This document shows, one piece after another, positions 34,246 to 42,890 of a DNA stretch of 64,000 bases. Below the pieces are notes generated by a model. That model saw only the letters and a list, made by a program, of their open reading frames with translations, had not been told where the DNA came from and made no database searches. The stretch covers positions 48,284 through 112,283 of the forward strand of contig URMK01000015.1 in NCBI GenBank assembly GCA_900548905.1, written 5' to 3'. This DNA is from an uncultured Lachnospiraceae bacterium. Lineage in GTDB: Bacteria; Bacillota; Clostridia; Lachnospirales; Lachnospiraceae. The first letter of the stretch is position 1, and each line of letters begins with the position of its first letter. A program made the translations under genes and the position numbers.

Positions 34246-34587
34246 GGGGTAGTCAAGGTTTCGACAGGGGTCTTGCAGCTGGAGAAGCTATCCGCAGGAA
34301 TGCGTTAAATCCAAACCTAAATATAAACGCTGAAGACAATACTTTAGCTTACGCAGCAGCTTAATGCTGCGTTGTCTGACTTAGAGCACCTACACTTTAA
34401 GAATCAGGCATCGACTTTGTAGGAAACGACACAGGCAAAGCTTTGAGCCTGCGGGCGTATTATGAAGCTACTGAAGTTAACCGGATGTCAATTTCTGGTT
34501 AGCGGAGGGAATGTTTAAGAATTGACTATGATAGTAGAAGGACAGGGAATGGGCTTTTGGACACGGGTTCGACTCCCGTCTACTCCA
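34246..34587 (+). ncRNA. ssrA: Transfer-messenger RNA
   Basis: The 5' end GGGGTAG pairs with CTACTCC near the 3' end to form the acceptor stem. The T-arm GGGTTCGACTCCC and the 5' segment AAGGTTTCGACAGGGG are classic tmRNA elements. CCA is not encoded (ATTT follows the discriminator A). A tag reading frame ends ...NAEDNTLAYAAA before TAA near 34364; the exact resume codon is not certain, GCT or an upstream AAT/AAC being possible. Rescues ribosomes stalled on broken messages, together with SmpB encoded just upstream. Confidence 0.96.
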
Positions 34588-34590
34588 TTT

Positions 34591-34645
34591 AAAAGGTACG
34601 TATAATTGATCGGTTTTCATAACTGACAATATACGTACCTTTTTA
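34591..34645 (+). terminator. Terminator after ssrA
   Basis: GGTACGTATA (34595-34604) pairs exactly with TATACGTACC (34630-34639), flanked by A4 and T6. Confidence 0.9.
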
Positions 34646-34714
34646 AGTGCAGCCGTACATGCTTCCACTTTCAAAAAGTAGCATAATATAACAAAAACGG
34701 TAAAATGGTGGAGT

Positions 34715-35530
34715 ATGTATTTTGTTAAGGTATCGGATGATGTAAATATTGCAGTATACGATTACAATCCGAGAGGAAAAAAGACAATTGTATTGATCCA
34801 TGGCTGGCCTTTATCCAATCTGATGTATGAATACCAGCTGGAAATGCTTTTATCCTGCGGCTATCGTGTTATAACCATGGATTTGAGGGGATTCGGCAAT
34901 TCGGATGTGCCGTCCTGCGGCTATTCTTATGATAATATGGCGGATGACATTTACCGGGTGGTCTGCGCCCTGCGTTTGAACCGGTTTGTCCTTACGGGAT
35001 TTTCCATGGGAGGAGCGATTGTTTTAAGATATATGAGGAAATACCAGGGTTATGGAGTTGATCGCCTGATTCTTCTGGCTGCTGCTGCCCCATGCTGGAC
35101 ACAGAGGGAAGGTTTTCCCTATGGGCTGACCAGGGAATATGTAAACAGTCTGATACGGCTGGCCTGTACGGATCGTCCTAAACTTGCCTGGGAATTCAGC
35201 CACGAACAGCTGTTCGCAAGCTGCCAGTCTGAACAGATTAAGAACTGGTTTGAGGATATAGCCCTTTCTGCTTCCGGTATCGGTACGGTTCAGGCGGCCA
35301 TATCCCTGCGTGATGAGGACGGACGCAGTGATTTGGCAGCTGTTAAGGTTCCAACTGTCATTATTCACGGGGTAAAGGATGTGGTGGTATCTAACCAGCT
35401 GGCAGAATACCAGCATAGAGCGATTCCCGGATCCCGCCTGTATCAGTTGGAAAACAGCGGACATGGTATTGTATATGATGAACTGGAACGATTTAATGAT
35501 CTGTTTTTAATGGCTGTGGAAGGAAAATAA
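34715..35530 (+). CDS. Alpha/beta hydrolase (haloperoxidase/esterase-like)
   Basis: 271 residues with the alpha/beta-hydrolase fold: oxyanion-hole LIHGWPLS near residue 28, DLRGFGNSD near 57, nucleophile elbow GFSMGG (Ser near 97), acid IHGVKDVVV near 226 and catalytic His in NSGHGIVY near 251. This set is typical of non-heme haloperoxidase-like esterases. Cytoplasmic; no signal peptide. Start ATG 34715 follows GGTGGAG. Substrate unknown. No operon partners; the neighbour 90 bases on has its own leader. Confidence 0.9.
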   Translation: MYFVKVSDDVNIAVYDYNPRGKKTIVLIHGWPLSNLMYEYQLEMLLSCGYRVITMDLRGFGNSDVPSCGYSYDNMADDIYRVVCALRLNRFVLTGFSMGGAIVLRYMRKYQGYGVDRLILLAAAAPCWTQREGFPYGLTREYVNSLIRLACTDRPKLAWEFSHEQLFASCQSEQIKNWFEDIALSASGIGTVQAAISLRDEDGRSDLAAVKVPTVIIHGVKDVVVSNQLAEYQHRAIPGSRLYQLENSGHGIVYDELERFNDLFLMAVEGK

Positions 35531-35621
35531 TGTAAATATTGCTATGTACAAATATTACATGCAGCGTTATACTGATTATGTGAAGTCTTAATATCAAAAA
35601 TAATGGAGAGGGGAATTACAA

Positions 35622-36164
35622 ATGAAGAAATTTGCTGTAGTATTACTTGCTTCACTGCTATGTCTGACTGCGGTGCCGGCGGTAACCGGCTATCCGACAG
35701 CCATAACGGCGGAAGCTCATTCCGGAAGAACGGATGCCAATGGAGGCCATCATGACAACAAGAACAAGAGCGGACTCGGAAGCTATCATTATCATTGCGG
35801 CGGCAATCCCGCACATTTGCACGAGAATGGTGTTTGCCCCTATGCTTCATCGGGCAGTGTGAAGGCAGCACAGCCTGCAGCAGCGCCGGCACCGGCAGCG
35901 GATGTACCCGCACCTCAGGTTCCTTCCGCGGGTGATACATCCCAACAGGGGACGGCACAGCTTTCCGCAGAAGATGCGCTGACTTCCATGGTTACGCAGA
36001 CACAGACATGGCTGCAGGCATTTGGCTATTACAGCGGTGAAATAAACGGTATTTTTGACGAGGCGACCCAACAGGCGCTGACTGCGTTTCAGACGGCATA
36101 CGGATTAACTGTGGATGGGATGATAAATGCAGAAATCATTCAGCTGTTTGGTATCACCGTGTAG
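35622..36164 (+). CDS. Secreted YHYH-motif protein with peptidoglycan-binding domain
   Basis: 180 residues. A signal peptide (residues 1-30, FAVVLLASLLCLTAVPAVTG) precedes a His-rich YHYH module (HSGRTDANGGHHDNKNKSGLG then YHYHCGGNPAHLHENGVCPY, residues 33-74) likely to bind metal. A Pro/Ala linker follows, then a PG_binding_1 domain (LQAFGYYSGEINGIFDEATQQALTAFQ and YGLTVDG). The protein is probably exported and attached to the wall. The role of YHYH domains is unknown. GGAGAGG ribosome site. Convergent with the DUF3006/MBL genes. Confidence 0.85.
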   Translation: MKKFAVVLLASLLCLTAVPAVTGYPTAITAEAHSGRTDANGGHHDNKNKSGLGSYHYHCGGNPAHLHENGVCPYASSGSVKAAQPAAAPAPAADVPAPQVPSAGDTSQQGTAQLSAEDALTSMVTQTQTWLQAFGYYSGEINGIFDEATQQALTAFQTAYGLTVDGMINAEIIQLFGITV

Positions 36165-36192
36165 CCGGATTCGTTATATAATGCTGGAAATG

Positions 36193-36226
36193 AACAAGAA
36201 CAGGTGCCGCGGCACCTGTTCTTGTT
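36193..36226. terminator. Bidirectional palindrome between convergent genes
   Basis: A perfect 34-base palindrome (AACAAGAACAGGTGCC and its complement, no spacer) lies between convergent genes. Each side reads into CTTGTT, moderately T-rich, so it can end both transcripts. Confidence 0.75.
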
Positions 36227-36250
36227 AGAATAGGGACAGGTCCTGACTGC

Positions 36251-36463
36251 CTATCCAAACAGTTTTTTGCGTTTTTCTTCCATGCGTTTCCGGCGCTCCA
36301 GAGTGGCGGCGCTGTCCAGCAGGTATCTGCCGTCCTCATATATGAGAATGTCCCCTTCACCGGCTTGGGAAGGAAGGAGGGTTCTCTCTACAAGGATTGT
36401 GGTACGATCTTCTTTTTCACAGACGGCATTGCCGCCTTCAAATCGGTCAATGATGTATTTCAT
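36251..36463 (-). CDS. DUF3006 family small protein
   Basis: 70 residues beginning MKYIIDRFEGGNAVCEKEDR, the characteristic start of DUF3006 proteins, with a basic C-terminal helix. The family is typically found next to ComEC-like metallo-beta-lactamase proteins, as it is here. I start at 36463 behind AAAGGGA. It lies 47 bases after the stop of the MBL gene and is probably co-transcribed. Function unknown. Confidence 0.82.
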   Translation of the reverse strand: MKYIIDRFEGGNAVCEKEDRTTILVERTLLPSQAGEGDILIYEDGRYLLDSAATLERRKRMEEKRKKLFG

Positions 36464-36509
36464 ATAATTCCCTTTCTGCCGGAGAGGCGTTTGGTTTAGC
36501 GGACAGGTT

Positions 36510-37697
36510 TCAGGGGCGGCACTGGCTGCAGGGATCATAGCCCATACCGATAATTTCTTCACGGCTGCCATTATAGTATATTTTGTTTGATTCTTTCATT
36601 TTTTCTACGGAAGGGCAGGCAGGAAGGTGGAACTTCATGCTGTTTTTATTCAAAATGTAGGATGATGTTACCGGCATAGCGGTTCCTCCGAAGAGCGTTT
36701 CTCCGGGAGGAATATCGGATGCGGCAGGGAGAGGAACAGTGGTGTCCCATGTAATTGCAGAGCCGTCTGATGTGGCGATCAGAGTTCCCTGCATGTCTGT
36801 ACGGTAGATCGTAATTCCGGCTGCCGACAGTTTATCCATGGTTTCCTGGTGGGGATGGCCGTAGCTGTTGTCTTTTCCGCAGGAGATGACCGCACTGGAA
36901 GGATCCACTGCATGTAAAAACGCATCACAGGTTGACGTCGAGCTGCCATGATGTCCCAGCTTCAGAACGTCGGCCCGGAGAGCCAGTCCGCTGTCCGTTA
37001 TAGCCTCTTCAGAGAATGTTTCCGCGTCGCCGCACAGGACAAAGGCATTGGAGCCGAAGCTGAGACGGATTCCTACGGAGAGATTATTTAAATTGCCTGC
37101 GGACTCAGCCTGCTGCACCGCGTCATCGGACGGAGAGAGTATGGTAAAAGAAGCTTCTCCCAGTTGGTACACTGTTCCGGGAACCGGTTTTGTGACCTTC
37201 AGTTCTTTAGCAAGCAGAGCATCCAACACATCCTCGTAGGTGCGGGTGGTGTGAGAGGCGTCGGGCATAATGACAGTGCCGATGGAAAAAGCCTTGATGA
37301 CGTCATCCATTCCGCCGATATGATCCTCGTGAGGATGAGTGCCGATTAAGTAAGAGAGGCGGCTGATACCCAGTGATTGCAGATACTGCGTCACCTGACT
37401 TCCGCTTTCATTGGTGCCGGCGTCCACAAGCATGCTTTCCTTCCCCGACTGGATGAGAATGGAATCTCCCTGGCCCACATCGATGAAATGTACTCTCAGA
37501 GCGCCGGAAACATCAGGGTTTTCTACATCACTGTTTCCGGCGGAAGGCGATCCGGAATCAGCGGGAAACGTTTGGGAGCATCCTGCTGTAAAAAGAAGCA
37601 ATGTGCATAGAAAAAAAGAAAGAATGGCCCGGGTAAGGTATGGCGCGCGTTTCATATTTGTAATATGGGTAAAATAGTCTGTACGTTGCTTGTTCAT
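36510..37697 (-). CDS. ComEC-type metallo-beta-lactamase fold lipoprotein
   Basis: 395 residues with an N-terminal lipoprotein signal (FFLCTLLLFTAGC). An MBL hydrolase domain follows: VHFIDVGQGDSILIQ, LVDAGTNESG, GTHPHEDHIGGMDD (the HxHxDH metal site) near residue 120, LCGDAE and LKLGHHGSST near 245, SSAVISCGKDNSYGHPH near 268. A C-terminal Ada-like metal-binding motif (FHLPACPSVEKM and GYDPCSQC) ends it. Such proteins are related to the nuclease domain of ComEC, so the substrate may be extracellular DNA; that is inference. Start 37697 has AGGAGG upstream. Operon with DUF3006. Confidence 0.9.
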   Translation of the reverse strand: MNKQRTDYFTHITNMKRAPYLTRAILSFFLCTLLLFTAGCSQTFPADSGSPSAGNSDVENPDVSGALRVHFIDVGQGDSILIQSGKESMLVDAGTNESGSQVTQYLQSLGISRLSYLIGTHPHEDHIGGMDDVIKAFSIGTVIMPDASHTTRTYEDVLDALLAKELKVTKPVPGTVYQLGEASFTILSPSDDAVQQAESAGNLNNLSVGIRLSFGSNAFVLCGDAETFSEEAITDSGLALRADVLKLGHHGSSTSTCDAFLHAVDPSSAVISCGKDNSYGHPHQETMDKLSAAGITIYRTDMQGTLIATSDGSAITWDTTVPLPAASDIPPGETLFGGTAMPVTSSYILNKNSMKFHLPACPSVEKMKESNKIYYNGSREEIIGMGYDPCSQCRP

Positions 37698-37798
37698 GTT
37701 AAAAATCCTCCTGAAAAACTATCATATAACAGATTTTCAGGGAAGAAAAGCAGGAAAATATGTATTTGGGTATACTTTAGGAAGATAATTATACGAAA

Positions 37799-37830
37799 TG
37801 CCGGGAAAAGGGCGGAACCTCTTCCCGGCA
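37799..37830 (-). terminator. Terminator of rubrerythrin gene
   Basis: TGCCGGGAA and TTCCCGGCA form a 9-bp perfect stem just past the stop; only a short T tract follows on the minus strand. Confidence 0.6.
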
Positions 37831-37839
37831 TGCACTATT

Positions 37840-38436
37840 TTATTCGGTAAAGGGTGCCATTGTCAGACGGATAAAATAGCCTTTGTCATGATCACAGACA
37901 GGACACTTTTCCGGTGCGTTTGTGCCGGTATAAACGTAGCCGCAGTTTAAGCAAATCCATCCGGTTTCCACATCGGATATGAACAGCTTATTCTGTTCCA
38001 TAAGCTGCGCAAATTTACCGAAACGATCGCCATGTGTTTTTTCTATGGCAGAAATCATATGGAAGGAGGCCGCCACTTTGTCAAAGCCTTCTTCTTTGGC
38101 CTTGTCGCCGAAAGCTTTGTAAATGGGATCGTATTCTTCATATTCATTATGCTGGGCGGCAAATAGCAGCTGTTTAACATCGAGGTAAATATCTACCGGA
38201 TAGCCCCCATCCACTACGATGGTTTCGCCGCTGAGTTCTTTTAAATGGTTATAAAAGATTTCAGCATGTTCTTTTTCCTGGTTTGCGGTAAATGTAAAAA
38301 CAGCCTCAATAACGTGCAGCCCTTCTTTACGTGCCTGAGAGGCTGCAAAGGTATAACGGTTCCGTGCCTGGCTTTCCCCTGCAAAGGCCCGCATCAGGTT
38401 ATCTTTTGTTTCACTGCTTTTAAAATCTTTGGACAT
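37840..38436 (-). CDS. rbr: Rubrerythrin
   Basis: 198 residues: a ferritin-like di-iron four-helix domain (AFAGESQARNRYTFAASQARKEG and EVFTFTANQEKEHAEIFYNHL-type ligands, then FHMISAIEKTHGDRF), then a rubredoxin domain with two CxxC pairs (WICLNCGYVYTG and EKCPVCDHDKGYF). Rubrerythrin reduces hydrogen peroxide in anaerobes. Start ATG 38436 follows AAAGGAG; the frame is open 30 codons further up without family match. Confidence 0.96.
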   Translation of the reverse strand: MSKDFKSSETKDNLMRAFAGESQARNRYTFAASQARKEGLHVIEAVFTFTANQEKEHAEIFYNHLKELSGETIVVDGGYPVDIYLDVKQLLFAAQHNEYEEYDPIYKAFGDKAKEEGFDKVAASFHMISAIEKTHGDRFGKFAQLMEQNKLFISDVETGWICLNCGYVYTGTNAPEKCPVCDHDKGYFIRLTMAPFTE

Positions 38437-38573
38437 TTTTTTCACTCCTTTATCATTGAACGGTGTCTGGTTGATTCCCAAGAGCGGCAGTAGCCTGCGC
38501 TTGTGAGATATTTTTAGTATGGGCACCTGAAAAAGGTTTATACTTTTTTAATAGTAAGTTTTCAGCCAGTTAA

Positions 38574-38601
38574 TTGCAATTTACGGTGACAGCGGTAAAA
38601 T
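38574..38601 (+). promoter_or_regulatory. Candidate promoter of zinc ribbon-DUF5685-DnaJ cluster
   Basis: TTGCAA (38574-38579), 16-base spacer, TAAAAT (38596-38601), 60 bases before the first gene. Confidence 0.55.
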
Positions 38602-38663
38602 ATAGGACATAAACAGCATACTGCCCGGGACTGTGTCGAATCCGGGCGCGGATAGGAGAGAGA

Positions 38664-39059
38664 ATGAAAGAAAAGCTGATACGGTTTATGCAGGGGCGAT
38701 ATGGGGTGGATCAGTTTACCAGGTTTTTAATGGGAGTGGCACTGGCCTGTATGCTTCTTTCCCTTTTTACAAGAAGCATGGTATGGTCATTTATAATTTT
38801 GCTGCTTCTGGTTTATTGTTATTTCCGTATGTTTTCCAAAAACGTTTCCAAGAGATATGCCGAAAACCAGAAATATCTGCAGCTGACATCCGGTGTCCGT
38901 AAAAAGTGGGCCGCATTTCAGAGGGATAGGAAGGACCGGAAAACACACCACATTTATAAATGCCCCGGATGTAAGCAGAAAATCAGGGTTCCCCGGGGAA
39001 AGGGCAAAATTGCTATCCGATGCCCGAAATGCCAAACGGAATTCATTAAGAAAAGCTGA
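38664..39059 (+). CDS. Membrane-anchored zinc ribbon protein
   Basis: 131 residues: two adjacent hydrophobic helices (VALACMLLSLFT and WSFIILLLLVYCYF, residues about 22-56), a basic linker, and a C-terminal zinc ribbon with CPGC near 99 and CPKC near 121 separated by basic RVPRGKGKIAIR. Zinc-finger tails of this kind often contact RNA or protein. Conserved partner of the DUF5685 and DnaJ genes that follow; I know of no assigned function. GGAGAG ribosome site at 38654. Confidence 0.75.
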   Translation: MKEKLIRFMQGRYGVDQFTRFLMGVALACMLLSLFTRSMVWSFIILLLLVYCYFRMFSKNVSKRYAENQKYLQLTSGVRKKWAAFQRDRKDRKTHHIYKCPGCKQKIRVPRGKGKIAIRCPKCQTEFIKKS

Positions 39060-39071
39060 CGGGAGAAAACC

Positions 39072-39911
39072 ATGTTCGGATATGTAATTGTGAATAAACA
39101 GGAATTGAAGTTCAGGGATTTTGATCTGTATCAATCCTATTATTGCGGATTTTGTCAGGAACTTAAAAAGCGTTACGGTGTGAAAGGACAGATTACCGTA
39201 ACCTATGATATGACTTTCCTCATTCTATTGCTTAAGGGGCTGTATGAGGTAGACGATACGGTGGATAACTGTAAATGCGTTGCCCATCCCTTTGACAGGC
39301 ATCCTACACGTGACAATATTTTTACGGATTATGCGGCTGATATAAATATCATAATGACCTATTATCAGTGCATGGATGACTGGGAAGACGAGAAGAAGGT
39401 CTGGAAAAGAGGCTATGCGGGAATCCTGAAGAAGGCATTCCGGGAGGCGGCAGCGCGTCTGCCCGAAAAAGCGGAGGAAATTTCCAGGCAGATGCAGGCG
39501 CTTCATGAATGTGAGCAGAGAAATGAAAAAAACCTTGACACGGTAGCGGGGTGTTTTGGTAATATAATGGCGGAGATTTTTGCACTCAAAAAGGACGAAT
39601 GGGAAGAGGAACTTCGCAAAATGGGATTTTTCCTGGGAAAATTTATTTATTTAATGGATGCCTATGAAGATATAGAAAAGGATCGTAAGAAGGGAAACTT
39701 TAATCCGTTCCTTTCCATATGCAATGAGAGCGGTTTTGATGATGATGTCTACCATATTTTGCGGATGATGATGGCAGAATGCTCCAGAGCTTTTGAAAAA
39801 CTCCCGGTTCTGCAGAATGCGGATATATTGCGGAACATCCTTTATTCCGGTGTTTGGTGCCGGTATGAGATGGTAAAGGGCAAAAGAAAGGAACAGCAGG
39901 AAAATGCGTGA
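39072..39911 (+). CDS. DUF5685 family protein
   Basis: 279 residues. The N-terminus MFGYVIVNKQELKFRDFDLYQSYYCGFC and a later KFIYLMDAYEDIEKDRKKGNFNPF are the hallmarks of DUF5685. The protein is all-helical, with a DAYEDIEKD acidic stretch reminiscent of the metal-binding aspartates of isoprenoid synthases; this resemblance is only suggestive. Three Cys in the first 75 residues (CGFC, CKC) may bind metal. Overlaps the DnaJ gene by 8 bases. Confidence 0.8.
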   Translation: MFGYVIVNKQELKFRDFDLYQSYYCGFCQELKKRYGVKGQITVTYDMTFLILLLKGLYEVDDTVDNCKCVAHPFDRHPTRDNIFTDYAADINIIMTYYQCMDDWEDEKKVWKRGYAGILKKAFREAAARLPEKAEEISRQMQALHECEQRNEKNLDTVAGCFGNIMAEIFALKKDEWEEELRKMGFFLGKFIYLMDAYEDIEKDRKKGNFNPFLSICNESGFDDDVYHILRMMMAECSRAFEKLPVLQNADILRNILYSGVWCRYEMVKGKRKEQQENA

Positions 39912-40662
39912 CCCATATCAGGTACTGGGTGTATCAAGGGATGCATCAGATGAAGAGATTAAGAAAGCATATCGAGCGTTAAGCAGAAAATATCACCCGG
40001 ATGCCAATGTGAATAATCCGAATAAAGAGCAGGCGGAAGAAAAATTTAAGGAAATCCAGCAGGCTTATCAGCGGATTATGGATGAAAAGCAGAGAGGTAC
40101 CGGCAGCTATGGAAGCAGTTCCGGCAGCTCTGGAGGCGGAGGGTACCAGGATTTCGGCGGCTTCGGTGATTTCGAAGATTTATTCGGCAGTTTTGGGTTT
40201 GGCGGGCAGAGCTATCGAAGGGCGCAGAGCAATGACAGCGGTGATGAATATACGGTGCATATGAAAGCCGCTTATAATTATATCCAAAGCAGACATTTCC
40301 GGGAGGCACTGAATGTGCTTTCCGGTATCAGTGACAGGACTGCTCAATGGTATTACTATAGTTCTATAGCAAATTCCGGACTGGGCAATAATGTGATAGC
40401 TCTGGATCATGTAAAAAAAGCAGTGGCTATGGATCCCGGAAATCAACAGTACAGGGTATGGCAGCAGCAGATGGAGTCCGGAGGAAGCTGGTATCAGACG
40501 CGGCAGTCCCCTTATGGAATGCCGTCGATGGACGGCAGCAACTGGTGTCTTAAGCTATGTATTGCAAATCTTATCTGTAACATGTGCTGTGGAGGCGGCG
40601 GATTATGCTGCGGAGGCGGCGGATTATGCTGCGGAGGCGGTATTCCCATAGGTCGTTTTTAA
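39904..40662 (+). CDS. DnaJ-domain protein with Cys-Gly repeat tail
   Basis: 252 residues. J-domain (residues 3-65, PYQVLGVSRDASDEEIKKAY with the HPD motif in KYHPDANV) that recruits Hsp70. A Gly/Ser/Phe-rich linker follows, then a TPR-like helical region (YTVHMKAAYNYIQSRHFREALNVLSG and a second repeat, about 118-185). The tail has three CCGGGG-L units. It lacks the DnaJ zinc finger and C-terminal substrate domains, so it is a specialised J-protein. The Cys-rich end could bind metal or membranes. Encoded with DUF5685. Confidence 0.85.
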   Translation: MRDPYQVLGVSRDASDEEIKKAYRALSRKYHPDANVNNPNKEQAEEKFKEIQQAYQRIMDEKQRGTGSYGSSSGSSGGGGYQDFGGFGDFEDLFGSFGFGGQSYRRAQSNDSGDEYTVHMKAAYNYIQSRHFREALNVLSGISDRTAQWYYYSSIANSGLGNNVIALDHVKKAVAMDPGNQQYRVWQQQMESGGSWYQTRQSPYGMPSMDGSNWCLKLCIANLICNMCCGGGGLCCGGGGLCCGGGIPIGRF

Positions 40663-40697
40663 TATAAATGCGGTGGGACAAGAAAGGAGTACGTAAA

Positions 40698-41222
40698 ATG
40701 GAAGTAATGGTTATTTATTCAAGCCATACCGGGAACACGAAGAAGGTGGCTTCCAGTATATTTGCGGCAATCCCCGGAGACTCCAAGGATATGCAGTCCA
40801 TAGACGAATATAATGGAAAAGATGCAGAGACCTATTTTATCGGATTCTGGACAGATAAAGGGACCTGTGATATGCGGGTTGTGGATTTGCTGTCAGAGTT
40901 GGAGGGTAAAAATGTGGCTCTTTTCGGAACCTGCGGAATGGGGGCCAATGAAGAATATTATAAAAGTATAGAGCAAAAGGTACAGGTTTGGCTGCCGGAG
41001 GACTGCAGATATTTGGGAGCCTATATGTGTCAGGGTAAAATGCCGATGCAAGTCCGTCAAAAATATGAAATGATGGAAAAGAACGGGATGGACGAAGTAA
41101 AAATAAAAGCGATGCTCCGGAACTTTGATGAGGCGCTTCTGCATCCGGATGCGGATGATTTGAAGAATGCTGCAGGTTTTGCCGCGGAGGTTATGGACAG
41201 ACTTAAAAACAGAGAATGTTGA
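40698..41222 (+). CDS. Flavodoxin family protein (possibly BilS-like)
   Basis: 174 residues. FMN phosphate-loop YSSHTGNTKKVA at residue 7 and the GFWTDKGTCD and FGTCGMG loops identify a flavodoxin fold electron carrier. A C-terminal extension of about 50 residues beyond plain flavodoxin (ending in LKNAAGFAAEVMDRL) resembles the BilS-like group; I would not assert that assignment. Start ATG 40698 after AAAGGAG. Downstream stem-loop terminator. Confidence 0.85.
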   Translation: MEVMVIYSSHTGNTKKVASSIFAAIPGDSKDMQSIDEYNGKDAETYFIGFWTDKGTCDMRVVDLLSELEGKNVALFGTCGMGANEEYYKSIEQKVQVWLPEDCRYLGAYMCQGKMPMQVRQKYEMMEKNGMDEVKIKAMLRNFDEALLHPDADDLKNAAGFAAEVMDRLKNREC

Positions 41223-41260
41223 AAAAAAGCCGGGATTTAAAAGTTCCGGCTTTTATTTTG
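41222..41260 (+). terminator. Terminator after flavodoxin gene
   Basis: AAAGCCGG and CCGGCTTTT stem with an A-rich loop and a TTTTATTTT tail. Confidence 0.85.
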
Positions 41261-41333
41261 CAGAAAATGTTTGTAATCTTTTTTCTGATATGATATACCA
41301 CATATAGAAACATGAGAAAAGCGGGGAGATAAT

Positions 41334-42704
41334 ATGACAAAGGATATGACCGATGGAAAACCGATAAAGCTGATACTGGGATTCGCAGTGCCGCTTTTAT
41401 TCGGTAATCTGTTTCAGCAGTTTTACAATCTGGTAGATACGATAATAGTAGGAAAGTTTCTCGGGGTGAATTCTCTGGCGGCCGTGGGAAGTACGGGTTC
41501 CATCAATTTCCTGATAATCGGATTCTGTATGGGCATCTGCAACGGGTTTGCAATTCCCATAGCGCAGAGCTTCGGGGCAAAAAATGACAAGACCTTGCGG
41601 AAGTATGTGGCCAACAGTACATGGCTGGCTCTGCTCTCTGCAGTGCTGATGACCATAGCTACCATAATATTGTGCAGGCCTATTCTCCGGCTGATGCGGA
41701 CTCCGGACGATATATTCCAGGGGGCCTATACCTATATTGTAATTATTTTTGCCGGTATACCGGCGACGATATTGTATAATATGGTATCCGGTATCCTGCG
41801 CGCCATGGGAGACAGCAAGACACCTCTGTATTTTCTGCTTTTGTCCGCTTTCCTGAATATTTTCCTGGACCTTTTCTGTATTGTGGTTCTGCATATGGGA
41901 GTGGCCGGAGCGGCTGTGGCAACTGTGGTTTCCCAGGCGGTATCCGGAGTAAGCTGCCTGCTGTACATGAGAAAGAAATTTGATATTTTACATATCAGGA
42001 AAGATGAATGGAAGCTGGAAGCGCAGTATGTACGGAATCTGTGTGTTATGGGGATACCTATGGGACTGCAGTATTCGGTAACGGCTATCGGGAGCGTTAT
42101 TCTCCAAAGCGCAGTGAATTCCCTTGGTTCTATAGCAGTAGCATCCATGACGGCGGCCAGCAGAATAGGAGGTTTTTTTGCATGTCCCTTCGATGCACTC
42201 GGAGCAACGATGGCGACCTTTGCCGGACAGAATATGGGAGCAGGGAAAACAAGCCGCATCAGGCAGGGAATCCGTTCCGCCAATATTATTGGGGCATTTT
42301 ATGCGGTGATTTCTTTTTGTATCATTGTTATGGCAGGAGGAAAGCTGGCCTTGCTGTTTGTGGACCGTACGGAAGAGGTGATTTTGGCAAATGTAAAACT
42401 TTACCTGCTTTGCAACTCCCTTTTCTATTTTCCCCTTGCATTGGTAAATAATATCCGGTTTTTAATCCAGGGAATGGGGTACAGTATGCTTGCTATTTTA
42501 TCAGGGGTCAGCGAAATGATAGCAAGAGCGCTTGCCGGGTTCCTTCTGGTTCCTCTGTTTGGTTTTGTTGCCGCGGGCTTTGCCAGTCCGTTGGCCTGGA
42601 TAATGGCTGATGTATTTTTGATTATTGCATATTACAAGGTTATGAATAGGACAGAGAAGGTTTTTGCCGAACGGCAGCGGATGGAGAGTGCGGAACATAA
42701 GTAA
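41334..42704 (+). CDS. MATE family efflux protein
   Basis: 456 residues with twelve predicted helices. Conserved stretches LLFGNLFQQFYNLVDTIIVG, ILRAMGDSKTPLYFLL, NIFLDLF and GQNMGAGK(T)SRIRQG closely resemble those of the MATE protein at 3923, so the two are paralogues. Starts MTKDMTDGKPIKLILGF, the standard MATE opening. Ribosome site GCGGGGAG. Possibly exports cationic drugs. No linked regulator of its own. Confidence 0.93.
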   Translation: MTKDMTDGKPIKLILGFAVPLLFGNLFQQFYNLVDTIIVGKFLGVNSLAAVGSTGSINFLIIGFCMGICNGFAIPIAQSFGAKNDKTLRKYVANSTWLALLSAVLMTIATIILCRPILRLMRTPDDIFQGAYTYIVIIFAGIPATILYNMVSGILRAMGDSKTPLYFLLLSAFLNIFLDLFCIVVLHMGVAGAAVATVVSQAVSGVSCLLYMRKKFDILHIRKDEWKLEAQYVRNLCVMGIPMGLQYSVTAIGSVILQSAVNSLGSIAVASMTAASRIGGFFACPFDALGATMATFAGQNMGAGKTSRIRQGIRSANIIGAFYAVISFCIIVMAGGKLALLFVDRTEEVILANVKLYLLCNSLFYFPLALVNNIRFLIQGMGYSMLAILSGVSEMIARALAGFLLVPLFGFVAAGFASPLAWIMADVFLIIAYYKVMNRTEKVFAERQRMESAEHK

Positions 42705-42890
42705 CCTTTCCGGCAGGCGGCGTGGTGAAAAGTAGTAAAAAAACGGAAAAGTTCACATGTTTTTCATAAATATCTGTTACACTGTTACTAAAGTGGAAGA
42801 ATGGCGTAACTGGGATGGCGTTGAACAGTTACAGAATAACTTTGAATCATATGGAAGTGCCGGAGCGGTGCCGGCGGAATCGGGGTTGTT

